A stretch of 64,000 bases of DNA from Echinarachnius parma. Taxonomy: Eukaryota; Echinodermata; Echinoidea; Clypeasteroida; Echinarachniidae. Location: positions 186,001-250,000 of the forward strand of contig JBAMJV010002952.1 of the NCBI GenBank assembly GCA_037951105.1, read 5' to 3'. Made by a program: the position numbers and the translations under genes. Below, piece by piece: positions 11,800 to 23,117 of the stretch. The notes under the pieces were generated by a model that did not search any database, was not told where the DNA came from, and saw only the letters and a list, made by a program, of their open reading frames with translations. Each line of letters opens with the position of its first letter. Position 1 is the first letter of the stretch.

Positions 11800-14640
11800 A
11801 AATATTGAAATAAAACAAGTGAAATCGATAAGAGATTTAGATACGGGCAGGCAAATAGATGACAAAAATGTGATTGTAAACTTGTAGTTTTGATATAATT
11901 GAATAAGTGATTGGGTTTTGAAAGTGTATGTTTGAATTCATAAAGCCTATATACTAAGGCTAGGGTTTTCTGTCGAGACAGTGACTCATTAAGTTGCATT
12001 AAATTACAGCCCATAAAAAGTGAAATAATGAAAGAAGATACATTTGTATATGAAATATTGGTATTATGCACTCATTTTAATTTACAAGGAATCGTTGTGA
12101 ATTTTGAGGGGATACTAGTCATTGTGGAATTAATGCAATGAAATGGTCGATAGAGAAGCAAAACATGGCTTGGGGGAAAAAGGGAGATTTGTAATAAAGT
12201 GAAATAAATAGTATGATTAAACAAAAGTATTATGTTAAATGGCAACAAAGATGGGAGGACTTTGAATCTTCCTTGGAAAATATTCAAAATAATGTAACTC
12301 AGTCGTATAACCATTGTAATTTGAATAATATTAACATTTTAATCTATATTGCATCGTTTACGGATGGGAAATATTGATATGTGTATATCATAGGCATATA
12401 GAATGATAATGTATTTTTTGTTTAAAGGAGCAATTAATTTGAGTTGAAACAAAAAAGAGAAAAGAAGGAAGAAAACAAAAACAGATTGGCTCAAAATGAA
12501 TGAAGAACGGCAATAAACACAACACAACAGCAACAACAACAACAACGACAACATGTCTCTCCAATTAATGTTAAGTATTGACTTTTATAACATCTAATAA
12601 ATAGAGGTTGCATAATGGTCGAACTTCGAATTTCTTCAGAAGTGTTTTATAACCTCCATGATCGATCCCTGATCTATGTTCATAATGATTTAAAACAAAC
12701 CATAAAGGTAACATTATGAACCATAACTCACAAAACATGCCCTTTGAAATAGTAATCTCAGGAAGAACGCGGAAAACATGTTACCAAATAAATTGAAAAG
12801 GAAAGAAAACAAAGATTGGCTTTCTTTTACGAGGATGACGTGCCATATGGTATAGTAAAGTGATGCATGGACGCATGGTACAATTAAATAAATTAATGAA
12901 AACAGCAGAAAAGTTATTTCTTTACACGGGGAACAAGATCTTGTTAAAAACAAGGGGAAATAAGAGATAAACTATAGGGCGAGTAATAGTTATAAGATCG
13001 GGTCAATAGCGGGAATCCGAGTGAATCTCTCCGGGAAACGCCGGCGCGCATATACCTTACGTTACCGTGTAAGCATCATAACAAATGGCGAATTATCATT
13101 GCTTGAGCTGTGATTCAATACGCTGGATAATTTCAATTAATCGTGCTAGTATTCAATCACTAAGACTATTTACTTCACATATGTGCCTCGCCATCCGCAG
13201 AGGAGCCAGAAGTCGCAAGATGTCGAACCTCAGAAATCACGATTGATTTGAAATTGCATGAAAATGTGAAAAAAAATATTATTGCCTCATGCATTTCCCT
13301 GATATCTGTTCTACCGGTACGCAAAATATCCAGTAAAAATATCCAGTGGAAAGGTAAAAATTAAGCAGAGTTTTGAAGCATGTTTTTTGCAGGTTTGAAA
13401 AGTTTGCGTTCCAAAATTATTTGCCACTAAAAGCGATCGATATTAAGCTCCGCCTCTTAACAACCCCTTTGTGCTAAGTTGGAATCTCAAGAACGGCGAG
13501 CGCACATCGAGATTCTTTAATCCCTATTGACTGCGCGGTCGCTTGCACGGAGATTAGTAATCCAAATGGCCTCCATTGTATAGTGGCCCTATTGAGTTTG
13601 ACAAAGTATGTTTATGACAATACGACCCAAGTCCTATCCAATTAACTGCACACCCACCCCCCCCCCCCCCCTCCAACCTCATACACTATGTACACCACTG
13701 GTTGAGTGTGAGTATTATATAGATTAAAGAATTGGGCCCTGTAACGTAACATTCATTAATCGTATGTAGAATTAATTTGTCGTACTAAATATTTAAGTAG
13801 TTCATAAAAATTGTATAATAAGGCATACCCCCCCCCCCCCCCACACCACCAAAAAAAAAAAAAAAAACGCTATTTAGAGCTTGTTTTAAGTTGGCTAAAG
13901 CACAATCCCACTCTTTTATATACCCTCATTTTGAAGTTGACCGAGGCTCGCCTCCGTTACTTAGACACCTGTTTCAAAATTTGCTAAGGGACATCCCCGG
14001 GCATCCCCGCCAAAAGAACGAAAACAAACCCTGTACCAACGGATCCGCCCCCCCTCCCCCTTTGGTACCTGGGGCCTCCCCCTCCAAAATGTCTAGCTTC
14101 GATACCCCGTTTTACTTTTCACGTATCAACATACTGTTCTTTGTAATAGTTTTTACATTACGCACCAGACGCAAGTTTGCATTCCTAAAATCAAACTGCC
14201 AGTCAATACCGATTAATCGAACAATAAACAGAGCCAGAGCGGAATCTCTTTTGTTACCTGAAAGTGCTCGCTATTGTATCATGTGCTCGATGTGTACAGT
14301 TTATCGTTCCAAACCCACTTAAATTGTAATTAAATCTGTTCATATCTCTACAATGCATGGATAATATTCAATAGTTTCTGGAGGGAAGGTGTATATCATA
14401 CATATTTACTGATATGCAAGTTTTCAAGAAAATTGAATAAAGGTTGCTACGACATTCTATTCATGCAATCGGTTCATTTATGGCCTGCTTAAAACGCTAA
14501 TTTCACTTTCGAAATGGATGTAAAGTTTCTTGAGCTATTTTCTCGGCATCTTATTTCCAGACCGTTCAATATTTGCCTTAGAAAAGCGTCAATAACTCCG
14601 CGTTGCAGAATCATTATGAGACAAACTTTATATCATATTA
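11800..14640. other. Transposon interior without recognisable gene
   Basis: AT-rich sequence with a small (aac)n stretch near 12530 and homopolymer tracts near 13660, 13840 and 13855. Open frames up to 143 codons are present but are low-complexity or lack any motif. I see no transposase catalytic domain. Confidence 0.5.
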
Positions 14641-14924
14641 AAGCTTAGATATTGCTGAATCGAACTAAATAAAAATCCAGAAAATCAACTTTGTCGACTT
14701 CTGGTTCTTCTACGTAGGACGGGTCACATATATGATAATATTTCATTCCTGGGGGGATAAAGGGATATAAAAATGCCATGGTTAGCAACAACTCCGTAGC
14801 AAGTAGCAAGTGCATGTATCCGCTGTTACGGGTTGATGGTCCCAACATGGCGCGCGCCCGCAGCCCGCGGCCTCAATTACTGAGCCATGACCGCCCGTCC
14901 ATTAGTAGAGGTCAGTGGTAAAAC

Positions 14925-16904
14925 CAAAGATCCTACATACATAAGATGATCAACTCTCGGTCAAAAAGTGAAACGCTAACGCGCGGAATTGTGGGAGTTT
15001 GAAGGAGTGCGCCAACTAGCGGTGAGCGGGTAAAGTTTCCAGGTGAGCGCTGATTACAGTACATTAAAATTGGCAGGATCATGGTATTATATAATAAAAA
15101 TCAATATATTTTGGGGAAAGATATGACTTAATTTACTGATGACACCAATACTCTTTGATATTTTGTTTGAAATGGCAAGTATATAATCTTTCCAGGCTAA
15201 ATGTTGGTCAATAATTACACTTAAGAAATAAGTTGATGAACACGCTGAATTAGAATATCATTAATTTTAATTATTAAGGAATTTATTGAATCATTTGAAA
15301 TAGCACTTTGCTTATGATGGAAGTAAATGAAATTATATTTAGAAGTATTAAGAGACAATTTATTACAATTGAACCATATAGTGATACATGTTTCATTTCA
15401 TTATTTATAATTTGACATAAGGTATTAATATCATTGTGAGAAAAAAGAATATTGGTATCAGCAGCAAAAAGCACACATTTTTAGAGTATGGGGACAATTA
15501 ACTGAATTATTTATGAATAGTAAGAATAGAAGTGGTTCTAGAATTGATCCTTGGGGTACTCCACATGTAACTTGTAACAGTTAAGAACAAACATTGTTAT
15601 ATACTGCGATTTGATAGCGGTGCTTAAGATAATTTTCAAACCATGAAAGTACTATACTTCTAAATTCATAAGATTTTTCTTTATGTAAAAGAATATTGTG
15701 ATTGATAGAGTCAAAAGCTTTACTCAAATCCAGAAAGCTGAATAAATAACGTAAGTGTAACTCTTAATCAGTATTGTGTATTGTCATAATTTTATTGTAG
15801 TTGTTTCAATCATGAAAATCCAAATAAATAGAGGTCCAGTTTATATCTAAGCCGTCTCTATTTCTGTAAATACCATGTTGAGTTAGAAGTTTGAACTGAC
15901 AGCCCCTGTTGTGTAGCCTGAATGATCCCGGGAAGGTGTGAAAACTCTATTGAGAACTATGGATTAAATTGAAGAAACCGCTGAATAAATTAAAGAAACC
16001 ATTGTCATTTAATGAGCTCATTACAAAAATGGGCGAAAGATATAAACTGGACCAGAGTCTAACACTAATTCATATTTGGTGACGTTGGCCATGCATGGTC
16101 AAATGTATACTCACATAACTGAACCCATCCCATTGATAAAAAAGAGCAGATGAAATTCTCAGATTGAAATGAAATCTTGAGATATTCATAATGATAAGCT
16201 GTGATATTAAGCTGCTAAAGGCCCGTTTATTTTGTTCCTAAAAATAAATATTTTTCTTTTAAAGAAAATGGCAAAAAAAAATAAAATGAAATTTTGTTGT
16301 GGCTAAGAAACTTAAATAATTCGAGTTAAAATGCTCAAATTGCTAGAAAATCACGCTTGTTTGTTTTTTCCAAAAGGATTGAGTTTGGCTATATTTTTTT
16401 ACCGGAAAGAGGCAAAAAATTAAGTTACTACCTTTGTCATCAATTCAGATTTTAAATTGCTTAAATTCAAAATATAACAAACCTTTCAAGAGTTGTATCA
16501 TGATTTTCAAGCGAGTTTAGCATTTTAAACTCAAAAATCTAAAATTTCAACGAACAAGTGAAGTTGACCAATATTTCTTGCCATTTTCTTAAAAAAAAAA
16601 GAAAAGCTAGCATTTTGAGTGAAATATAATATTTAAAAAAATGGATTCTTTGACTATACTTTCCATTCCAAAAATGTATACTTTTATTCACATTAAGAAT
16701 AATTTGAAAGTAAAAGCGCTGAATATAATTTCAAAAAATTCCCAGGTTGACACCATAGAAGTAATATATAAATTGTTCAAGTTTACCCGCTCAACGCTAG
16801 CGGGCGGCAGACTCCATGTGCTAAAATACCGCTTCCGCTTCCGTTTCACCAGCGGCCGTGTAAAATCGGGAGAGTTGACCATCTTATGTATGTAGGATCT
16901 TTGG
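14925..16904. mobile_element. 2.0 kb transposon abutting the 3.6 kb one
   Basis: Left end CAAAGATCCTACATACATAA is mirrored by ttatgtatgtaggatctttg at the right end. Homology continues inward through gtcaactctc and a gagcgggtaaa-like segment. It is flanked by TAAAAC at 14919-14924 and 16905-16910. It contains a decayed LINE fragment. Confidence 0.8.
15100..15960 (-). pseudogene. Decayed LINE reverse transcriptase fragment
   Basis: The reverse complement of 15535-15770 reads FLDLSKAFDSINHNILLHK followed downstream by CGVPQGSILG, both core motifs of non-LTR reverse transcriptases. Several stops and frameshifts separate the pieces, and a later frame reads FAADTNILFS, a changed F-ADD box. It is a dead fragment nested in the 2.0 kb transposon and related to the LINEs at 27.4-29.2 and 54.3-55.9 kb. 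Confidence 0.7.
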
Positions 16905-17012
16905 TAAAACATGAGTGTTGGAAATCTTTAGTTCGAGAAATAGCCCTCTACGTCGAATGAAGATTAATTTTACTGAGATATACAGTAGTGGGTTGAGTTT
17001 TACCCTTTTATT

Positions 17013-17022
17013 ATATAAATAC
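17013..17022 (+). promoter_or_regulatory. TATA box of receptor P
   Basis: TATATAAATA lies about 150 bases before the ATG of P and within the 264 bases that separate that ATG from the transposon. It is a good TATA match at a plausible distance. With A's flank (10966-11362) it would form a compact divergent promoter once the two transposons are discounted. Confidence 0.45.
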
Positions 17023-17174
17023 ATGGACAGCTCTGTGATGTTCATTCATGCAGTAGCTTCCGATCACGGAACGTATCATGCATAGCCGGTTTCCCCACCT
17101 GATCTGATATTCTTTCAAATGTCTTGCGTAAAATGTTTAAAAAAGGCTACTATTAAAAGTGAGATTCGATCATC

Positions 17175-17332
17175 ATGGATACCACTTATAGACTAATACT
17201 AATCCAAATATTGTCCTTGCTTTTAACACCTGGATTGATAGGGATAAGAGCAGAGGATGCATCAAGAGTCACTGCTGTTCGAGGTGAGTCGGTTGACTTG
17301 ATCTGTCCCGTTGGTGATTTTAATGGTATGGT
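17175..17332 (+). pseudogene. Receptor P fragment 1: signal peptide and first Ig strands
   Basis: Encodes MDTTYRLILIQILSLLL, a signal peptide, then RAEDASRVTAVRGESVDLIC and PVGDFNG. This matches the start of receptors A and C (type 1 ectodomain). Homology stops after ttaatggta, where A continues into its Ig tryptophan. About 220 bases of coding sequence (family residues about 45-117) are missing, replaced by repeat sequence up to 21004. Confidence 0.85.
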
Positions 17333-17559
17333 AGGTGTACTACACATCGGCACTGTTTTTAATATCGGCACCCCGCGTAATATTTGTTTTGGCGCGTGTT
17401 ATACAAAATCGCGCATGAGATGATGCGCGATACCCTTAGAAACTGAACTGGTCGAAATTTTGAGGAGAAATAATGCGTAGATCGTCCGCTACGAGTAATA
17501 CAAGTAATTACGATAAATAATACCAACATCGCACAAGAAATTTTGAGTTGCGTGCATTG

Positions 17560-17690
17560 TCAATGAGGGTTGAGGGGGTGACGGTATTAAAACACTTCGA
17601 ACTCGTGAAGCCAAAAAACTCGTGTCCCCCCTCCCACGGTAGGGAGCTTTTGCATTTTTGGACTTGAAATTGTGCAATCTGGTGCTTACC
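17560..17690. repeat. Copy of the agggagctttt dispersed repeat
   Basis: Carries cccacggtagggagctttt and ttggacttgaaattgtgcaa, as at 3800-3890, 37230-37290 and 59880-59920. It lies in the foreign sequence between fragments 1 and 2 of P. Confidence 0.7.
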
Positions 17691-18092
17691 TAGATAGGAA
17701 ATTCGGGCTTAACATTCTTCTTCTTCTTCTTCTTCCGATACTGTGCAGAACCTCCTAGGAGTATACTCGCACAAGTTGGTATTGAGCTCTCAGTTGGTGC
17801 AGACATGAGTCTCAAGGCATTAACAAAACAAAAATGATTGTCCAATATATTGTCTAACAGATCTTTAGGATAATGTAGATTTTCACATGCCCAAAATAGC
17901 CAATAAATAGCCCATAAATATCATCCCCCATGAATATTACACTCAAAGAACTTTAAATACTTCAAAGTTTTCAATATGCAACACGAATCAGTCCTCGAAA
18001 ACTTACAAAGCGAAGGTCATTATAAAGAGTGCCTGTCTAGATCAATGCAGAAAAGGTATCCCTTTTCGCGATTCTGAGAATGATTAGACATT

Positions 18093-18582
18093 CCCCGTGT
18101 TCACACACAAAACTTTCAGCCCTTAATCATGACTAAAGAATCAGCAGCTGACTATAGAATCAGCTTCCCATTAAAAATTTGTGTGTCTGAACGCTTACTA
18201 ACGAAACGACGTATCGCTAGAGATGACTAGCGATACGCTGGTTTTATCCCCGTTTCGTACGAGAGCTGACTATAGAATCACGCCGAATTTGTGTGTGAAC
18301 AAGGATTTCTCGCTTAATCATGGTTAGCGATACGACTCGTAACTAACTGGGCGTGGCTTAACTCGAACGTTCGCGCACACAGGGCACTAGGGGGGGCCTA
18401 GGGAGACCTGGTGTTCGATGCATCTGAAAGCCACCTGGAAAACAGCTGGTGTCCGATATGCTCTGTGTGTGTGTGAACGTTGACCAGGTTTGATTTAATC
18501 ATCACTAAAGAAACGTCGTATCGCTAGTGATGATTCTATAGAGATGATTAAGGGATGAAATTTGTTGTGTGTGAACACGGGG
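18093..18582. mobile_element. MITE with ccccgtgttcacac ends
   Basis: Begins ccccgtgttcacacacaaa and ends with the complement tgtgtgtgaacacgggg, extending inward as agcccttaatcat against atgattaaggg. Inside are further repeats of gtatcgctag-type sequence. Its flanks give no clear target duplication. Confidence 0.75.
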
Positions 18583-18599
18583 TAAGAATCTTGAGTTTG

Positions 18600-20457
18600 T
18601 TTACATAGAGGAGTACGTTAGGTACACATCTTATTGCACTGTCATCTTGTCTAGTATTACTTGTGCATATAGAAGTATTCAAAGCTCACTGAAATAATAC
18701 ACGAGGGCTCAGGGTGATCTAGCCCTCAAAATGCCAAAAAGAGCCCCAGAAAATCATAAAAGAGCCCCTGTAAATTTGCATCTATAGAGTTCAATGCAAA
18801 ACAAATTTTAGAGCACTGCTCTTTTTATGTAGGCGAGTTTGAAAAGTAGTCCCTGATCCCTGTCACTGTACATGTACTGGTATAATTGACTGTATCTGGG
18901 AAAGCGTGTTATGATTTGATCGACCAGAAATTTTAAATATATTTTCACGAAGAAAACAAATAATTGACACAATAATAAATATGCACCTCAACACACACAC
19001 AAATATTGTATTTATATTTAGCGTCATACACAGTTCCAACATCACCATATGCCACATAAACACATATGTGATTACAAATTAAGTATACATTTATCATATT
19101 AGTGATTGTGATCATGATAGTGATATAATATATTACTTGACGGAAAAGATAAATATATCTATAAACGTGTTTGCCACTATGGTTAAGTATGATTCTTTTA
19201 TCGATACAATCATGAATTATATAATACATGTTTATGCTTTGTATAGTAAGGGTGCATGAAAATGATTATTATTGCAGATTAAATTGTTTGTCTATATTTT
19301 ATTAGGCATTTGGCGGTTGCAGTACCGATTCGATGAAAACGTAGAACAGTGTTCCCACTTATACTCATATACCAGCCCTTTATCATGTTTATTAGATTAG
19401 TAATAACATTCAAATTAGATCTGAAGATATTTGCCTATACATTGTAAGACTTTATATACATAAGTGTCGTATGGATTTAATGACAATATAACAGTTAGAA
19501 AAACAACATGGGTTTTTTTTTTTAATTCCTGAATCATATTACTTGTAGAATAAGTTGTATACCTTTATTTTCTTGGGCTTGATACAGTAGTATAGATTAA
19601 CTAAGTATACTGATCTTGTTTAAACAACAATACCTAGACATTCGTTAAAGAATATTATTCAGTTATTTGTAGATACCTTAATCAAATTATTTTTAGATGA
19701 AATGTATGCCTACATTTTCTATAAATATATATTTGCTATAATTCCTATATTTTCAAGTTGTTCCTGGTAATGTTTCTAATTTTGTTGTCACAAACCAAAA
19801 ATGGTTTTGGTATTTCTTCTCGGGTTTGAGATGATATATTCTAGATGCTAATACAATTTGTATTTAAAATATATAAATAGCGTTGTTTATCATAGTGGAC
19901 ATTTTATGAGTTCCATGTTGATTAAATGAATGAGTAGTTTAATCATGTACTTAGCCAAAGATGTGATAATCATGAGATACTCATACCCATGTTTAGAAGG
20001 TTAGTTTCATTTCTAATAACAATAATACATCATAGTGTTGTATTATCATATTGAATCTCATAGCGGACTCCATATATTCTTGATATGTAGCTGTATAATC
20101 TGCAATACCATTACGCTGATTTAGTAACGAAAATTTAATTCAAAGGTACGGTAACGTTTGATTGGAGCGCAACTAAAGATATATTCTCATCATAGAAATG
20201 TGTTATTTGCCTTTTTAGAGTTGGATGCTCTTGACAAAGAATACTTGTGTAGTAAAGAAATACTCCCCAATTTTGTCACGGTACATGGTTATCATGAATT
20301 GGTACTAACCTCAATTGAAAACTGACACAATAGTTGTAATAAAGTAAGTAATAAAGTAATAAAAGCCTGAATTATGTATTCAAATCGAAAATAATAATCT
20401 GAACTCTCGATTGAAATCGTTTAGCGTCATACACAGTTCCAACATCACCATATGCCA
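18600..20457. repeat. AT-rich segment bounded by 38 bp direct repeats
   Basis: A 38-base sequence starting tttagcgtcatacacag occurs at 19017-19054 and again, apparently unchanged, at 20420-20457. The 1.4 kb between them is AT-rich and has no recognisable gene. The repeat's right part (caccatatgcca) belongs to the dispersed family also seen near 4070 and 37470. Confidence 0.65.
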
Positions 20458-20906
20458 TATTACGTATGATCCAACAACATAGCCTATTGCCTATAATGAG
20501 TCCCGAGGGGCGAAGCTACCGAGGGCTGGGGCAGAGCCAAATAGGGAGAGTTTGGGAGGGGGTACCCCCCTCCCACGGAGAAGATTTTGCATTTATATAT
20601 GTACTTGAAATTGTGCAATTTGGTGCATGTCACACAAGCAGTCAGAGCAATGCCAGCCTACACTGGAACTTCATGGCCCTGTATACAGAATAAAATACTC
20701 ACCCCATACCATATGCAAGTTACACAACAAACTGAGATAATCTGTTCGAGCGCGAAGCGTGCAGCGAAAATTGAAAGTGGATGATTGTTTACATTACTTT
20801 TTGAACGTTAGAATTAACAAGTCTTAGCTCATACAAGTAATGTTTTCTTTCCCACTCGTATACAGATTACAGATACACACAACAAAAATATATCCTTCCC
20901 TAAAAC

Positions 20907-21003
20907 CTGGGGGGATGATTGTACATGTCATCCCCCCACCTTGTGAGGTGGGGGGGATGCATACCCCTCATCCCCCCCCCCCCCCCCGTTGTCTACGCCC
21001 CTG
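20907..21003. mobile_element. C-tract element fragment beside P fragment 2
   Basis: Contains gggggatgattgtac, ccccccaccttgtgaggtgg and a 17-base C tract followed by gttgtctacgcccctg, which abuts the resumed coding sequence of P. Similar C-tract elements occur throughout the window. Confidence 0.5.
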
Positions 21004-21004
21004 T

Positions 21005-21240
21005 TTTGAATTAATTTTCATCGACTTGGAAGATATTCAACCCCCATCATGCAGCGTAACACCAAGTCTCGTCCCGGGCGGTCTCAACATCACTGCACTT
21101 CTACTCCTATGTGACTCACAACCTCCAAGAAATGACATCGATCTTAATTTGCGATTATCAGTGATGGATGAAGAGATTTCGGGTTCGTCAACACAGGTTT
21201 CCCATTTGATCAGGTATGACACGTTCAAGTATGGTACACC
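21005..21240 (+). pseudogene. Receptor P fragment 2: middle ectodomain
   Basis: Reads FELIFIDLEDIQPPSC and on through LNITALLLLCDSQPP to FKYGTPG. This aligns with receptor A residues about 118-198, including the two module-2 cysteines. The frame is open. It ends at CTG, where the 4.2 kb transposon has inserted, and coding resumes at 25437. Confidence 0.9.
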
Positions 21241-22029
21241 TGGGCCCCGTTGCAGAAAGAGTTACGATCGATCGTAAGTCCCAAAATTGATCGTAAATGG
21301 CCTTAGTGCTCATAACTTACGACCAATCCAAGATTTACGATCAATCCTGTTGCAGAAAGAAGTTACGATTGATATTAATCGTAACTATTGGTCGTAAGTT
21401 TTAAAATTGATCGTAACTTTAACAGCTGATTTTTCTTGGCGTAACTTACGATTAATTATTCACAAGGCACAAACATGGGCAAACATACCAACATACACAC
21501 TCATTCAAGCACATAAATACAGATAAAACTCATCCTCATAAAACAGATAATCATACAGTGTTACACATTGATTCATAATTTCATACATACATGCATACAG
21601 TACAGACTATACACATATATACATACATAAACACAGACACACACAGACACACACAAACATCCCGTCAAACTTTTCTCAGCAGCCACTTTTCTATACCAGC
21701 AAACTAATTACAGTGGTAACTTTTCTTGTTACTCTGCAATGGTCATTATACAGTACTAAGGTTTTACTATATTAAACCGTAAAGGCCTGTATTAAAACAA
21801 AGGGTAATGCTTTACTTGACTGAGAATAAAAAAGGCCAACAAAGTGCATGTATTTTTATTCTTCAAATTTTTAATCCAAAAAGAGTACACAACACATGAC
21901 TTTCGATTCATTCCATCAAATAGAATGTTATTATTTTGTAGTGAAATGAATACATTCTCTAGTGACTATGCCAGTCCTTTACTCCTTTTCCCCAATTAAT
22001 AATAATTGTGGCTACTTAAATGTAGCGCA

Positions 22030-22285
22030 CGCATAGGCATACCCAGGGGAGGGGGGGGGGGGGGGGGGGGGGTTAGGGGGTTTAACCCCCCCCCCCCCAA
22101 CCAAAATGACTGTTTTGGGTTTTTTTTTCAAATTTGAAATGGTCTCGAGACAAAATTTAAGCGGTCGAGTGGTCTTGGACTCGAAAACTGCAAAAAAGCG
22201 TGTTCTCGGCTTCGAAAATGGTTGGTCTCCGCTTTGAAAAGTTTCTACGACTTCCCGACTACCCCCCCCCCCCCCCCCCGCAGAC
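22030..22285. mobile_element. G/C-tract element copy
   Basis: Starts cataggcatacccaggggag and a G tract longer than 20, then ttaacccccccc, ctcggcttcgaaaatg and another C tract near 22262. This is the same arrangement as 6948-7206. Frames of proline or glycine runs are artefacts. Confidence 0.6.
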
Positions 22286-22319
22286 AGAAATTTGTTTGGA
22301 AGCAAAAACCTGTTCCGTC

Positions 22320-22530
22320 TTTCGGCGCTCCCGTTGCATCACTTTACCCCAGTCAGCACAAAAAGTGCACATTGTCCACTCCCTGGGGAGGATTCCAGCT
22401 AGGCAACCTCCAAGGAGCAGACATTGCTAAGTAACTCCTTTCCATCCTTCCGGGTGGCATACCTTGGGCTCGAATTTGGGACCTCACACGCTCTACCAAT
22501 CTTGCCACACCGTCTTGCTCTGTCATCCTT
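22320..22530 (-). mobile_element. tRNA-derived SINE
   Basis: On the minus strand the head reads ggtgtggcaagattggtaga (box A-like) and then aattcgagccc (box B-like) at tRNA spacing. A body follows with ccttggaggttgcctagc and gggagtggacaatg. The cloverleaf does not close, so this is a SINE and not a tRNA gene. Confidence 0.6.
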
Positions 22531-23117
22531 CTCCAGCTTGGGCGTATCCCGTCTGTCGTGGTCTTCTATCTGCTAGGCAGCCCCGCAAATCCAGACGTCT
22601 ACTGCAGACACAAGAGGCTGCTTGATGAGCTGAAATATAATACAAAACATGAAAATAAAAACAAAGTTGCATTCAATAGATTGTAAAAATACACAGTATA
22701 GTTCCCTAAGCTATATTCAATGACACACAGTTTCATCATTCAGATTTATAAGTCTTGTTCCAACAGTCGATGTCTTGCACGTATCACCTTAAAATGTCAC
22801 GGTACAAGCTGTCACAGAGAAAAAATACCAATTAAAAGCATTTGTATTTGGTCACATCATATCCAATCTATGCTCACCTGCTCACCTGCAATTGGAATGA
22901 TCCAGGGATAAGTAATCAGTGACATTTCATAAACCAGCATTATATTTGAAAACGAGCCCACAGAGAATAATTAAGTCATTTACATGTTTGCACGTTGACT
23001 TTGTAAAGAATGCCATAATAATAAAGCATTTTAAATTTGAGCAACAAAATCATTTTTTCAATTAACTTTTAGCAAGTGACCTACTTAATAATGGACATGA
23101 AAATAGGCTATATTCAT

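Larger units (their letters stand above)
11363..14918. mobile_element. 3.6 kb DNA transposon between receptors A and P
   Basis: Ends CCACTGACCTCTACTAATGG and its complement (ccattagtagaggtcagtgg at 14899-14918), with further GC-rich inverted homology (ggacgggcgg, ttgggaccatc) reaching about 110 bases inward. It is flanked by the direct repeat TAAAAC at 11357-11362 and 14919-14924. It contains a THAP-like fragment near its left end and otherwise AT-rich sequence with C and A tracts at 13655-13672 and 13830-13866. Confidence 0.8.

Noticed and set aside
13891..14322. 143-codon frame in the 3.6 kb transposon
   Set aside because: Proline-rich from C tracts, no domain, not related to a transposase I recognise.
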